33,111 nt of DNA from Legionella sp. Its GTDB lineage: Bacteria; Pseudomonadota; Gammaproteobacteria; Legionellales; Legionellaceae. The notes beneath the pieces were generated by a model. It ran no database searches. It was not told the DNA's origin and saw only the letters and a program-made list of their open reading frames with translations. The stretch spans positions 1 to 33,111 of the forward strand of contig PEQM01000013.1 in NCBI GenBank assembly GCA_002786205.1. The letters are read 5' to 3'. Below, piece by piece: positions 16,270 to 24,702 of this stretch. Numbering within the stretch: the stretch's first letter is position 1; each line of letters begins with the position of its first letter. Both the position numbers and the translations under genes were made by a program.

Positions 16270-19068
16270 ATGGCAGAGTATAAAGACACATTAAACCTTC
16301 CTAACACGTCTTTTCCTATGAAGGCAAGCTTGGCTATGCGTGAACCGCAAATGCTTGCTTATTGGCAAGAGCAAGAGGTTTATCAGCAAATACGCAAAGC
16401 GCATGCAGGCAAGAAAAAATTTATTTTACATGATGGGCCTCCTTATGCGAACGGACATTTACACTGTGGCCATGCTCTCAATAAAATATTAAAAGACATG
16501 ATCATCAAGTCTAAAAGTTTCAGTGGTTTTGATGCGCCTTTTATCCCAGGCTGGGATTGTCATGGTTTGCCTATTGAGCTAAATGTTGAGAAAAAAATAG
16601 GAAAAGCTGGTGTTAAAGTCACAGCGAAAGAATTTCGTGCACAGTGCCGTTCTTATGCTGCCAGTCAAATTGATATTCAACGAACAGAATTTCAGCGGCT
16701 TGGGGTATTAGGTGACTGGTATAATCCTTATGTTACTATGGATTACAAGTATGAAGCTGATGTGGTACGTTCTTTGGGTTTAATGCTTAAAAATGGCCAT
16801 TTGCAGCAAGGATTTAAGCCTGTGCACTGGTGTATTGACTGTGGCTCTGCTTTGGCTGAGGCTGAGGTCGATTATGAAGAAAAAACGTCACCTTCTATCG
16901 ATGTTGCTTTTAGTGTAAAAGAAATACACCAGGTTTTGGAGCTCTTTCATGGTGTGAATGAGTTAAAACCGGTAATAGTACCCATCTGGACTACGACTCC
17001 TTGGACTTTGCCTGCCAATGAAGCCGTGTGCTTACATCCGGAAATCAATTATGCATTGGTTCAAACACCTACTGCCTATTTCATTCTTGCCGCTGATTTA
17101 GTAGCCACAGCAATGCAACGCTATGCCATTACGGAGTATGTTTTGTGTGGTGAACTAAAAGGGCAGGCATTAGAGCATACTCTGCTGCAACATCCTTTTT
17201 ATGACAAGCAGGTGCCATTGGTTTTGGGGATGCATGTGACTACAGAGTCTGGCACAGGATGTGTTCATACTGCACCAGCTCATGGACCAGATGACTATCA
17301 GGTTGGACTGGCTTATAATTTGCCTTTAACTAATCCTGTGAAAGCAAATGGTTGTTATACAGATGAGGTGGCGCTATTTGCTGGTCTGTCTGTTTTAAAA
17401 GCCAATGAACCGGTGCTAAACCAGCTTGAAGCACAAGGTACACTGCTCGCCAAAGAAAACCTTCGTCACAGCTATCCTCATTGTTGGCGTCATAAATCCC
17501 CCATGATTTTTCTGGCAACACCGCAATGGTTTATTTCTATGGATAAAAACCATTTAAGGCAACAAATTGCTAATGAAATTGATGCCGTTAATTGGGTTCC
17601 TGACTGGGGACGGGTACGCATTAAAAATATGATTGAGAGCAGGCCTGATTGGTGTATCTCAAGGCAAAGAGCCTGGGGTACCCCCATGCCTTTATTTATT
17701 CATAGTACGACTAAAGCGCTGCATCCTGATTCTATTGATTTTATTGAAAAAATTGCTGTTCTTATCGAGCACTCAGGGATTGATGCCTGGTTTGACCTCG
17801 ACAAAGATGAATTTCTAGGCCCTGATGCACCCTATTATGAAAAAGTGCTGGATACCATGGATGTATGGCTTGATTCAGGTGTATCCCATTACAGTGTATT
17901 AAAACAAAAAAATGAACTTCATTTTCCTGCGGATGTGTATTTTGAAGGATCAGATCAGCACAGAGGCTGGTTTAACTCTTCATTAACCACATCAGTTGCC
18001 ATGTATGGCACGGCACCTTATACCAATGTACTCACTCATGGCTTTACTGTAGATGCTGAGGGAAAAAAATTATCCAAGTCCAAAGGAAACTACGTCGCTT
18101 TAGATAAATTAATAGCTCAATATGGTGCTGATATTTTACGGTTATGGGTTTCTTCTACAGATTATCGCTATGAAGTCAGTATTTCTGATGAGATTTTAAA
18201 GCGTAATGCCGATGCGTATAGAAGAATACGTAACACGGCTCGTTTCTTACTGGCTAATCTGGATGGTTTTGATCCTGAAAAAGATGCGGTTGATGCCACA
18301 GAATTTGTCGAGTTAGATCGCTTCGCATTAACCCGATGCAAAGAATTACAAGAAGAGTTGATTGCTGCATACGAGCAGTATCATTTTCACATTATCTATC
18401 AAAAAATTCATAATTTCTGTGCGGTAGATATGGGTAGTTTTTACCTTGATCTGGTTAAGGACAGGCAATATACCAGCGGAAAATACAGTGTGGCACGACG
18501 CTCTTGTCAAACCGCAATGTACCATATTTTAAAGGCCTTTACCTTGTGGATTGCACCTATTTTGTCTTTTACCGCTGAAGAAATATGGAGTTACATTCCT
18601 GGAAATAAAAAAGACCAGTCAGTGTTCACGCAGACCTGGTATAGTCAGTGGCCTGCGTATGATGCAGTGAACATGACCGATTGGGCGACTTTACATACCA
18701 TCCGAGATGAAGTGAATAAATCCATGGAAGAAAAAAGGCAATCCGGCGTTATCGGTTCTGCGCTTGCAGCTGAGGTTGTTTTATATGCATCCCCACAAGT
18801 CATGCCACAATTAACTCGTCTTAATCAGGAGCTACGCTTTTTATTGATCACTTCAGAAGCAACAGTACAACCCATTGCCTCTGCATCAGCTGATTTGACT
18901 TTGAAAGAGTGTGGTGTTGCGATAGAAGTACGGGCTAGTACGCATGAGAAATGCGCGCGATGCTGGCATAGAAGACCTGATGTAGGACAAGATAGAGTAC
19001 ATCCGGAGTTGTGTGTGCGTTGTCTTACAAGCATCAATGGACAAGATGAAGAGAGGCTTTATATATGA
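16270..19068 (+). CDS. ileS: isoleucyl-tRNA synthetase
   Basis: Class I synthetase that charges tRNA-Ile and edits Val by a post-transfer CP1 domain. The 932 residues show the HIGH-type motif HCGH (65-68) after PPYANG, the CP1 editing signature ([13 protein letters not shown] at about 242-254, [16 protein letters not shown]) and the catalytic DSGVSHYSV and [19 protein letters not shown] is at 600-604. The C-terminal zinc finger has CARCW and LCVRCL at about 895-918. It is the standard bacterial form with a zinc tail, rather than the long-C-terminal mupirocin-insensitive type. The stop overlaps the lspA start by 4 nt. Confidence 0.98.
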   Translation: MAEYKDTLNLPNTSFPMKASLAMREPQMLAYWQEQEVYQQIRKAHAGKKKFILHDGPPYANGHLHCGHALNKILKDMIIKSKSFSGFDAPFIPGWDCHGLPIELNVEKKIGKAGVKVTAKEFRAQCRSYAASQIDIQRTEFQRLGVLGDWYNPYVTMDYKYEADVVRSLGLMLKNGHLQQGFKPVHWCIDCGSALAEAEVDYEEKTSPSIDVAFSVKEIHQVLELFHGVNELKPVIVPIWTTTPWTLPANEAVCLHPEINYALVQTPTAYFILAADLVATAMQRYAITEYVLCGELKGQALEHTLLQHPFYDKQVPLVLGMHVTTESGTGCVHTAPAHGPDDYQVGLAYNLPLTNPVKANGCYTDEVALFAGLSVLKANEPVLNQLEAQGTLLAKENLRHSYPHCWRHKSPMIFLATPQWFISMDKNHLRQQIANEIDAVNWVPDWGRVRIKNMIESRPDWCISRQRAWGTPMPLFIHSTTKALHPDSIDFIEKIAVLIEHSGIDAWFDLDKDEFLGPDAPYYEKVLDTMDVWLDSGVSHYSVLKQKNELHFPADVYFEGSDQHRGWFNSSLTTSVAMYGTAPYTNVLTHGFTVDAEGKKLSKSKGNYVALDKLIAQYGADILRLWVSSTDYRYEVSISDEILKRNADAYRRIRNTARFLLANLDGFDPEKDAVDATEFVELDRFALTRCKELQEELIAAYEQYHFHIIYQKIHNFCAVDMGSFYLDLVKDRQYTSGKYSVARRSCQTAMYHILKAFTLWIAPILSFTAEEIWSYIPGNKKDQSVFTQTWYSQWPAYDAVNMTDWATLHTIRDEVNKSMEEKRQSGVIGSALAAEVVLYASPQVMPQLTRLNQELRFLLITSEATVQPIASASADLTLKECGVAIEVRASTHEKCARCWHRRPDVGQDRVHPELCVRCLTSINGQDEERLYI

Positions 19069-19568
19069 AAAAATGGCATTGGTTTTTGCTGGCGATCATA
19101 TTAGTTGGACTTGATCAATTCAGTAAGTTTTGGGTGGAATCCGTATTGATTCCTTATAAACCAATGCCTGTTTTTCCAATGCTGAATATTACCTTGGCAT
19201 ACAATACCGGTGCTGCTTTTAGTTTTTTAAGTGGTGCCGGTGGATGGCATAGGTGGTTTTTTGCGGTATTTAGTTTGATAGTAAGCGTTATTTTATTAAT
19301 ATGGCTTTGGCGTTTACCCAAAGAGGACAAGCTGCAATCTTTAGGCGTGAGCTTTATATTGGGTGGTGCTGTCGGTAATTTAATCGATCGCGTCTTTAGT
19401 GGTTGTGTAGTGGACTTTATCGATGTTTATTACGAATACCATCATTTTGCAACGTTCAATTTGGCTGACAGTGCCATCTGCTTTGGTGCTGCAATACTGA
19501 TGCTGGATTTGTTGCTGCAAAAAGATCAACCTAAAGACAAGCATTCTACTCAGAGTCATCAAAGCTGA
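19065..19568 (+). CDS. lspA: lipoprotein signal peptidase (signal peptidase II)
   Basis: Aspartyl protease of the inner membrane that cleaves signal peptides of lipidated prolipoproteins such as PilP above. The 167 residues have four membrane helices. Conserved blocks are LDQFSKFWV (16-24), NTGAAFSFL (47-55), [10 protein letters not shown] (100-109), VVDFID with catalytic Asp117, and FNLADSAI with catalytic Asp135. The tail is hydrophilic. ATG overlaps the ileS stop (ATGA), so expression is coupled. Confidence 0.96.
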   Translation: MKKWHWFLLAIILVGLDQFSKFWVESVLIPYKPMPVFPMLNITLAYNTGAAFSFLSGAGGWHRWFFAVFSLIVSVILLIWLWRLPKEDKLQSLGVSFILGGAVGNLIDRVFSGCVVDFIDVYYEYHHFATFNLADSAICFGAAILMLDLLLQKDQPKDKHSTQSHQS

Positions 19569-19659
19569 AGGAAAGTGATTTTGTTATTTAAGCTGGCTTT
19601 TCAGGGTGGTCAAGATTTGAGACGGTGATGAGAGCTCTCTATTAGGGATAGGGCGTTGC

Positions 19660-19688
19660 TTGTCAAGAGTAGTGAAGTCTTCTAACAT
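19660..19688 (+). promoter_or_regulatory. candidate sigma-70 promoter for the KDPG-aldolase-like gene
   Basis: ttgtca (19660-19665), 17-bp spacer, taacat (19683-19688), placing a start near 19695 and a leader of about 25 nt. Hexamers match consensus at 5 of 6 and 4 of 6. Confidence 0.45.
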
Positions 19689-19720
19689 AGACATAACTTG
19701 GTATTTAATGGAAAATGCTT

Positions 19721-20384
19721 ATGAACATCGAGAAATTATTCAGTAACTCATCCATCATGGTTTCCTTAGATGCTGATCGGTTTTTATTTGATCGAGTACA
19801 ACAAGTGATCGCGGCAGGAATTTCTACCGTAGAAATTGGCTCTAGCGATATTGAAATGCTGCAACAACTCATGCGCGCTTTTCCCCATGTGCAATTTGGT
19901 GCAGGCAATGTGGTCACTATTCAGCAGTTGGAAGCATGTTATCAAGCAGGACTGGCATTTGCATCCAGCCCAGGTTATGTGCCGGCCATTGCCAATACGG
20001 CAGCCATCTATTCAATGAACTATTTACCAGGCGTGGCTACCATCTCCGAAGCGATGACTGCCTTCCATAATGGATGTCTGCATGTGCGCCCATTTCCTGC
20101 TTCCTTGGCTTTATGCTCTTTACTTAATGAATACCTGCCAGAACTTAATTTATATCCTGGACATGTTGCCGTGGATGAAGTAGAAGACTTTTTAAACCTG
20201 CCTAATGTACAGTCAGTGAGTCTGCATAACCCCAACGTAAAAAACCTGAATGCCTTATTAGATGTGTTAGCTGCCTGAAAAGCTTGGTGAACAGTTGCAA
20301 TCCTGTGCTTTAGGCGTATCAGCAACGGTTTGCCCGCTACACCGTATTGGTAGCAAGCAAGCCGCCTGTTTAGTGATGAATTAA
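19721..20384 (+). pseudogene. KDPG/KHG-aldolase-like protein, Schiff-base Lys replaced, probably frameshifted near its 3' end
   Basis: Frame 1 runs from ATG 19721 (ggaaa 6 nt upstream; an ATG at 19715 is also in frame) to TGA at 20276-20278, 185 residues. It shows the Eda-type barrel: ISTVEI with the catalytic-type Glu, FGAGNVVTIQQLEACYQAG, FASSPGYVP and YLPGVATISEAM. Where the family has KFFPAE with the Schiff-base lysine, this protein reads VRPFPAS, so Lys is Arg (codon 20087-20089). After the stop, the +1 frame from 20274 continues for 36 sense codons (PEKLGEQLQSCALGV onward) to TAA 20382-20384. That restores a family-like length of about 220. So either a one-base indel has truncated the gene or the tail is fortuitous. 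Aldolase activity is doubtful. It converges on rph. Confidence 0.6.
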
Positions 20385-21088
20385 GCCTTTTTTTGCAGTT
20401 CGATAATTTTAGGTATACCCATTTCAGCCAGTTCCAGCATGCTGTTTAGCTGCATTCGGTTAAATGCCCCATCTTCTGCTGTTCCTTGAACCTCAACAAA
20501 GTGTCCTTGTTCGGTCATGACCACATTCATATCCGTTTCAGCCAGTACATCTTCTGCATAATCGAGATCTAATACGGGCTGGCCTCTGTAAATGCCTACA
20601 GATACGGCTGCTACGTATTGAAAAGCAGGCATTTTTCGAATTTTTTCACGCTGAACCATCCATTGTACTGCATCATATAATGCAAGGCAGGCACCGGTAA
20701 TGGAGGCCGTGCGCGTTCCGCCATCCGCCTGAATGACATCACAGTCAATAGTAATGGTATTTTCACCTATGGTTTTTAGATCCATACAAGCACGCAAAGA
20801 GCGCCCAATCAAGCGTTGAATTTCCAAGGTACGCCCACCTTGCTTGCCTTTAGCGGCTTCTCGCTCTGTTCTGCTGTGAGTGGCTCTGGGCAACATGGCG
20901 TATTCTGCTGTAATCCAGCCTTGATTTTTGCCTTTTAGAAAGCGAGGAACGCCGTCTATAACAGAAGCATTACATAATACTTTAGTTTGACCGAATTCGA
21001 CCAGCACAGAACCTTCTGCGTAAGGGGTGTAATGACGAGTCAGTTTGATGTCTCTTAATTGAGTGGTTTCTCTTTTACTTGGTCGCAT
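20381..21088 (-). CDS. rph: ribonuclease PH
   Basis: Phosphorolytic 3'-exonuclease that trims tRNA precursors and structured RNA. The 235 residues match RNase PH from end to end: [34 protein letters not shown], the phosphate-site region [34 protein letters not shown] and [19 protein letters not shown]. The start ATG 21088 has agga upstream on the minus strand. In many gammaproteobacteria rph is directly divergent from yicC; here a 435-residue gene is inserted between them. The 3' end overlaps the shifted frame of the upstream aldolase-like gene by 4 nt. Confidence 0.97.
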   Translation of the reverse strand: MRPSKRETTQLRDIKLTRHYTPYAEGSVLVEFGQTKVLCNASVIDGVPRFLKGKNQGWITAEYAMLPRATHSRTEREAAKGKQGGRTLEIQRLIGRSLRACMDLKTIGENTITIDCDVIQADGGTRTASITGACLALYDAVQWMVQREKIRKMPAFQYVAAVSVGIYRGQPVLDLDYAEDVLAETDMNVVMTEQGHFVEVQGTAEDGAFNRMQLNSMLELAEMGIPKIIELQKKA

Positions 21089-21194
21089 AAGGTATCCTGA
21101 GTTGAAAAAGGAAGAGTATAATCTCTAGCTGCGTAAAAGTCAGCTGCTTAATGACCATTTTGCCAAGAGGCGATATGAAATGGTTTATTTCTCT

Positions 21195-21243
21195 AGACTT
21201 CAATGGCGATATCACTTATCGTAAATAAAAGTGAAGTCTTTTT
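21195..21243 (+). ncRNA. structured leader or short terminator-like RNA before the repeat-protein gene
   Basis: Outer stem agacttca (21195-21202) / tgaagtct (21232-21239), inner stem cgata/tatcg (21207-21221), then tttt. The fold lies 27 nt upstream of the 435-aa gene, so it could act as a leader terminator. It could instead be a chance structure in the rph upstream region. Confidence 0.35.
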
Positions 21244-21270
21244 AATACAATCAATTAGGGAGCGCACAGA

Positions 21271-22578
21271 ATGGAATTAAACAGAACAAATTCTGCTATT
21301 CCTGGGCTATTGAATCAAGGGGTGATATGGCAGAATGCTTATGATCATTTATTAGAACACTTGGCATGGCTTTCACCCTATGATCATATTGATTTTCTTT
21401 CCCATAATAAAGAACTAGTACAAAATGCTATTAGCACCCCGAATCAACTTCATTTTTTATTAACACGCCTGTCTCTTCAAGCCCAGTTTACTTTAATTTT
21501 AGCACTGGAGTCTAAAGTTGAATCACTTATTGTGGATTGGCATTCCTTGTTAGCTACTATGGACGTGATATGGCCTAAATCACGTGCTTTGCTTTTGAAT
21601 AGATTGAGTCAAAATTTAGAACAGTTGATTGTTAACCCGGTTTATCTTTTAAAAATATTACAACTGATATGGCCTGACTCTCAAGTCAATGTATTGAATC
21701 TTATTGCATTGCGAAAAAATCCGCTGATGTATAATACCAGTTTATTTTTAACAACCTTGCGCACATTAAGTCCCTCTGCGCGCGGGTTGTTTTGTAATTT
21801 GCTTAAGTCGCAAATGAATAGATTAATCAAAAATGCCGAAGATTTAATTGGCGTATTAAAATTATTACGGTCTGAAGAGCAGTTAGCATTAGTTGACGGA
21901 TTATATTATGACCTGCCATTGCTTATTAAAAATAAAGAGGAATTAAAAAAAATAATAGCAACACTGCCGTTAAAAGGGCAATGTGATGTAATGAGTTCTT
22001 TGGGGGGAACAATCAATAAAATGATTACTAATCCAAGTGAAATAAACCAAATATTGCCTCTCCTTTCTTTCAAAGCACAACATATTCTTCTTCATGCATT
22101 GAAGCATCATATGAAACATTGGGTATGGGATGAGAAGCAGAGCTGCTTGTTATTAAATAATTTGTCTCCTATGGGGCAGTTTTTCGTTTTACAGAGTATG
22201 AAAGAGCTTTTTAATAGAACGCTAACGCCGATGCATATTTATTCTGCAAAGCAGCGTGCATCTCATGTTAAAGAGCAGTTAGCAGCTGAATGCTTGTTAT
22301 ATCTGATGGATAAAAAACAAAATAGCACCGCTCGATATGCGTTCTTTTTTTCTAAAGTACCACATAAAATAGAGGCAGCGACCTGGTTGCTCAATCTATT
22401 GACAAAACAGACGAGGTATAAAGAGGAGGACTATGCAATACACCGACCGTATTTGCAAAGTGGCCGACTGGGGCAGATATTCAATACCTTGTCGATGCAG
22501 AACATTTTTTCGACCATACAGCACAAAACATTATCTGCAGGCATGGAATCAAGGATTGACTTAAGGAGATCGTGTTAA
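21271..22578 (+). CDS. protein of nine tandem 33-residue helical repeats, unknown function
   Basis: Not assignable to a named gene. The 435 residues contain repeats in perfect register with no gaps: 35-67, 68-100, 101-133, 134-166, 167-199, 200-232, 233-265, 266-298 and a partial one from 299. The consensus is roughly SPxxQxxLLxxL, then four residues and LxxLI, then N and LLxxLxxL. Gln or Arg holds position 5 in all but the first unit, where it is His. The pattern predicts a helix-turn-helix solenoid. The period equals that of ankyrin repeats, but the ankyrin TPLHxA and GAD motifs are absent. Residues about 320-435 form a separate basic C-terminal part (AAECLLYLMDKKQ, RYAFFFSKVPHKIEAATWLL). 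There is no signal peptide. gggag precedes the ATG at 8 nt. It lies inside the rph/yicC divergent pair. It resembles leucine-rich helical repeats I associate with Legionella effector-like proteins; that is inference. Confidence 0.75.
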   Translation: MELNRTNSAIPGLLNQGVIWQNAYDHLLEHLAWLSPYDHIDFLSHNKELVQNAISTPNQLHFLLTRLSLQAQFTLILALESKVESLIVDWHSLLATMDVIWPKSRALLLNRLSQNLEQLIVNPVYLLKILQLIWPDSQVNVLNLIALRKNPLMYNTSLFLTTLRTLSPSARGLFCNLLKSQMNRLIKNAEDLIGVLKLLRSEEQLALVDGLYYDLPLLIKNKEELKKIIATLPLKGQCDVMSSLGGTINKMITNPSEINQILPLLSFKAQHILLHALKHHMKHWVWDEKQSCLLLNNLSPMGQFFVLQSMKELFNRTLTPMHIYSAKQRASHVKEQLAAECLLYLMDKKQNSTARYAFFFSKVPHKIEAATWLLNLLTKQTRYKEEDYAIHRPYLQSGRLGQIFNTLSMQNIFSTIQHKTLSAGMESRIDLRRSC

Positions 22579-22579
22579 A

Positions 22580-22612
22580 CGCTTAGGACGTGTTAACCAT
22601 TGCTTTTCAGCG
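22580..22612 (-). repeat. dispersed motif with core caatggttaacacg, copy 2 (inverted)
   Basis: Read on the minus strand it begins cgctgaaaagcaatgg and continues ttaacacgtccta. It matches the plus strand at 862-889 (cgctggggaccaatgg then ttaacacgccta), with 14 identical bases at the core. It follows the stop of the repeat-protein gene by 2 nt. Confidence 0.5.
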
Positions 22613-22753
22613 CTATCTATATCATTTACCCATAAGTATGGTCATATGTGTTTTGAACAGCCTCTTTGGGTGCATACGCAGTCTTTTTCTCGCTGATTAT
22701 GGGAAATTGTTTGAATTTCGGGTATATTGTCGAAAAAATTTTATGAGCAAAAT

Positions 22754-23623
22754 ATGATCCGAAGTATGACTGGATTTGCGCGGGCGCAAGGACAATTTGA
22801 GCGGGCGCAACTGTGTTGGGAAATAAGGGCAGTAAATCATCGCTATTTGGATGTTTCTTTTCGTCTTCCAGAGTCTTTGCGTTTTATAGAGCCTCAGTTA
22901 AGACTTGCATTAAAAGATACTGTTTCGCGGGGAAAATTAGAGTGTTTTTTACGATATCAAGACACCTTGATTGAAGAACAGTCCATTCCTATCAATAATA
23001 ATATGGTCAATGCATTATTAGAGTGTGGCCAGCAATTGTCTATTCAGTATCAAATTGCGAATGATTTGACCGTCAGTCAGGTCTTGGCTTGGCCGGGCGT
23101 GGTATCTGCGGCTTTCTCTAATAGCGAGCAATTAAGTCCGGTAGCGATTACATTATTTAAAGAGGCCTTGAGTCAATTAAACGAGCACAGATTGGAAGAA
23201 GGGAAGGCATTAAGAGCACATATTCTTTCGCGCCTTGATCAATTAAGTGATGCACTAAATAGCGCGAGAGCTATTGCCTCTTTGCAAGTGGGTTCAGCAA
23301 GAGAGCGTTTGTTTGCTCGATTAAAGTCATTGGGTGAGATCACCATAACTGAAAATCGGATAGAGCATGAATTGGCATTGATTATTGCGCGCATGGATGT
23401 CAGTGAAGAACTTGATCGTTTGCAAACTCATATCGTAGAAGTGCAAAAAGCGTTGAGCCATCAGCACAGTGCAGGCCGACGTTTGGATTTTCTAATGCAA
23501 GAACTCAATAGAGAAGCAAATACTTTAAGTTCAAAATCAGACTCGCCTGAATTAACTCAGTTGGCTATTGAAATGAAAGTACTTATAGAACAAATGCGTG
23601 AACAGATACAAAATATTGAGTAA
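22754..23623 (+). CDS. yicC: YicC-family endoribonuclease
   Basis: YicC proteins are conserved in bacteria and have been linked to RNA cleavage and small-RNA decay. The 289 residues begin with the signature [14 protein letters not shown] and contain [19 protein letters not shown]. They end with the DUF1732-like C-terminal block [20 protein letters not shown] and [16 protein letters not shown]. The frame is open further upstream to a TTG at 22727, but the ATG at 22754 gives the canonical N-terminus. gmk begins 4 nt after the stop, the conserved yicC-gmk-rpoZ-spoT arrangement. Confidence 0.93.
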   Translation: MIRSMTGFARAQGQFERAQLCWEIRAVNHRYLDVSFRLPESLRFIEPQLRLALKDTVSRGKLECFLRYQDTLIEEQSIPINNNMVNALLECGQQLSIQYQIANDLTVSQVLAWPGVVSAAFSNSEQLSPVAITLFKEALSQLNEHRLEEGKALRAHILSRLDQLSDALNSARAIASLQVGSARERLFARLKSLGEITITENRIEHELALIIARMDVSEELDRLQTHIVEVQKALSHQHSAGRRLDFLMQELNREANTLSSKSDSPELTQLAIEMKVLIEQMREQIQNIE

Positions 23624-23627
23624 TAAT

Positions 23628-24257
23628 ATGATAGAAAATTATCCCGGAAATGTGTATATAGTTGCAGCGCCTTCTGGCGGAGGAAAAACCAGTCTGGTAA
23701 GACATCTGGTAACCACTCTTAGTGCCATAGAGGTTTCTATCTCTCATACCACACGCGCCATGCGGCCTGGAGAGACAGATGGTATAGATTATTTTTTCAC
23801 AACAGAAGAACAATTTAAAAGCATGATTGATGAAGGGGCTTTCATTGAACATGCGCAAGTATTTAATCATTATTATGGTACTTCTGCAAAACCCATTATC
23901 GACAAATTACAACAGGGTATTGATGTGATTTTAGATATAGATTGGCAAGGCGCGCAGCAAATGAGACGTATCTTTCCTAATGCAGTGAGTATTTTTATTA
24001 TTCCTCCCTCGCTTGAGGAGTTGAAGCGCAGGTTGATGAATCGTCGTCAAGACAACGATGAAGTCATTACTGGCAGAATGGTAAGAGCGCAAGATGAATT
24101 GAGTCATTATAGTGAATTTGATTATATTATTGTGAATGATAATTTTGAACATGCTGCTGTTGAATTGCGTGCTATTGTCATAGCCAATAGATTGAGAATA
24201 GAAAAGCAGGTAAATAAACAAGCAAAATTGCTTTCTTTCTTGCTGTCATCACAGTAA
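23628..24257 (+). CDS. gmk: guanylate kinase
   Basis: Phosphorylates GMP to GDP with ATP, feeding GTP and (p)ppGpp synthesis. The 209 residues show a P-loop at about 13-21 (AAPSGGGKT), the GMP-binding [11 protein letters not shown] and DGIDYFF, YYGTS, and the [10 protein letters not shown] motif. The ATG at 23628 gives the family-typical start [12 protein letters not shown]; an in-frame GTG at 23598 lies inside yicC and is not needed. It probably forms one unit with yicC. Confidence 0.96.
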   Translation: MIENYPGNVYIVAAPSGGGKTSLVRHLVTTLSAIEVSISHTTRAMRPGETDGIDYFFTTEEQFKSMIDEGAFIEHAQVFNHYYGTSAKPIIDKLQQGIDVILDIDWQGAQQMRRIFPNAVSIFIIPPSLEELKRRLMNRRQDNDEVITGRMVRAQDELSHYSEFDYIIVNDNFEHAAVELRAIVIANRLRIEKQVNKQAKLLSFLLSSQ

Positions 24258-24266
24258 AATAAAGGG

Positions 24267-24295
24267 TTGAATGTTAAACTTACAAACAGAATAAT
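24267..24295 (+). promoter_or_regulatory. candidate sigma-70 promoter for rpoZ
   Basis: ttgaat (24267-24272), 17-bp spacer, aataat (24290-24295), just after the gmk stop and about 25 nt before the rpoZ ribosome site. Confidence 0.45.
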
Positions 24296-24325
24296 TAGCA
24301 TTATTTTGTTTCAGTGGAGATGAAT

Positions 24326-24529
24326 ATGGCACGAGTGACTGTTGAAGATTGCCTGGAGCATGTTGCAAATCGATTTGAATTAGTGATGCTTGCCACCAAA
24401 CGGGCACGCCAGATAGCAGTACATGGTGAACAACCTATGGTAGAGTGGGAAAATGACAAGCCGACAGTAGTTGCTTTGCGAGAGATTGCAGAAGGATTGG
24501 TTAGTACTGATATTCTGGATAAAGATTAA
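24326..24529 (+). CDS. rpoZ: RNA polymerase omega subunit
   Basis: Small subunit that chaperones beta-prime assembly and forms part of a ppGpp site on RNA polymerase. The 67 residues begin [20 protein letters not shown] and contain the conserved ATKRARQI. An in-frame GTG lies four codons upstream and an ATG two codons upstream, but ggag (24316-24319) is 6 nt before the ATG at 24326, which decides the start. A hairpin follows before spoT. Confidence 0.95.
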   Translation: MARVTVEDCLEHVANRFELVMLATKRARQIAVHGEQPMVEWENDKPTVVALREIAEGLVSTDILDKD

Positions 24530-24560
24530 TCCCTTTGTTTGTCTTGTCTATTTCTTATGT

Positions 24561-24589
24561 TCAACAGGCGTGTTATTGACGCTTGTTGA
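24561..24589. terminator. hairpin between rpoZ and spoT
   Basis: Stem tcaacaggcgt/acgcttgttga, 11 bp including one G-T pair, loop gttattg. No T-run follows, so it may be a processing or attenuation structure more than a full terminator. Confidence 0.4.
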
Positions 24590-24702
24590 TCTGATAAAGC
24601 ATTTCACTAGCCATGCTGTATTTGTTACTAATAAGCGGTTGCTACTTTAAAAAATAATAGCATAAGAATCAAGTAACCAGTATATACACAAGGGAAGACT
24701 GC

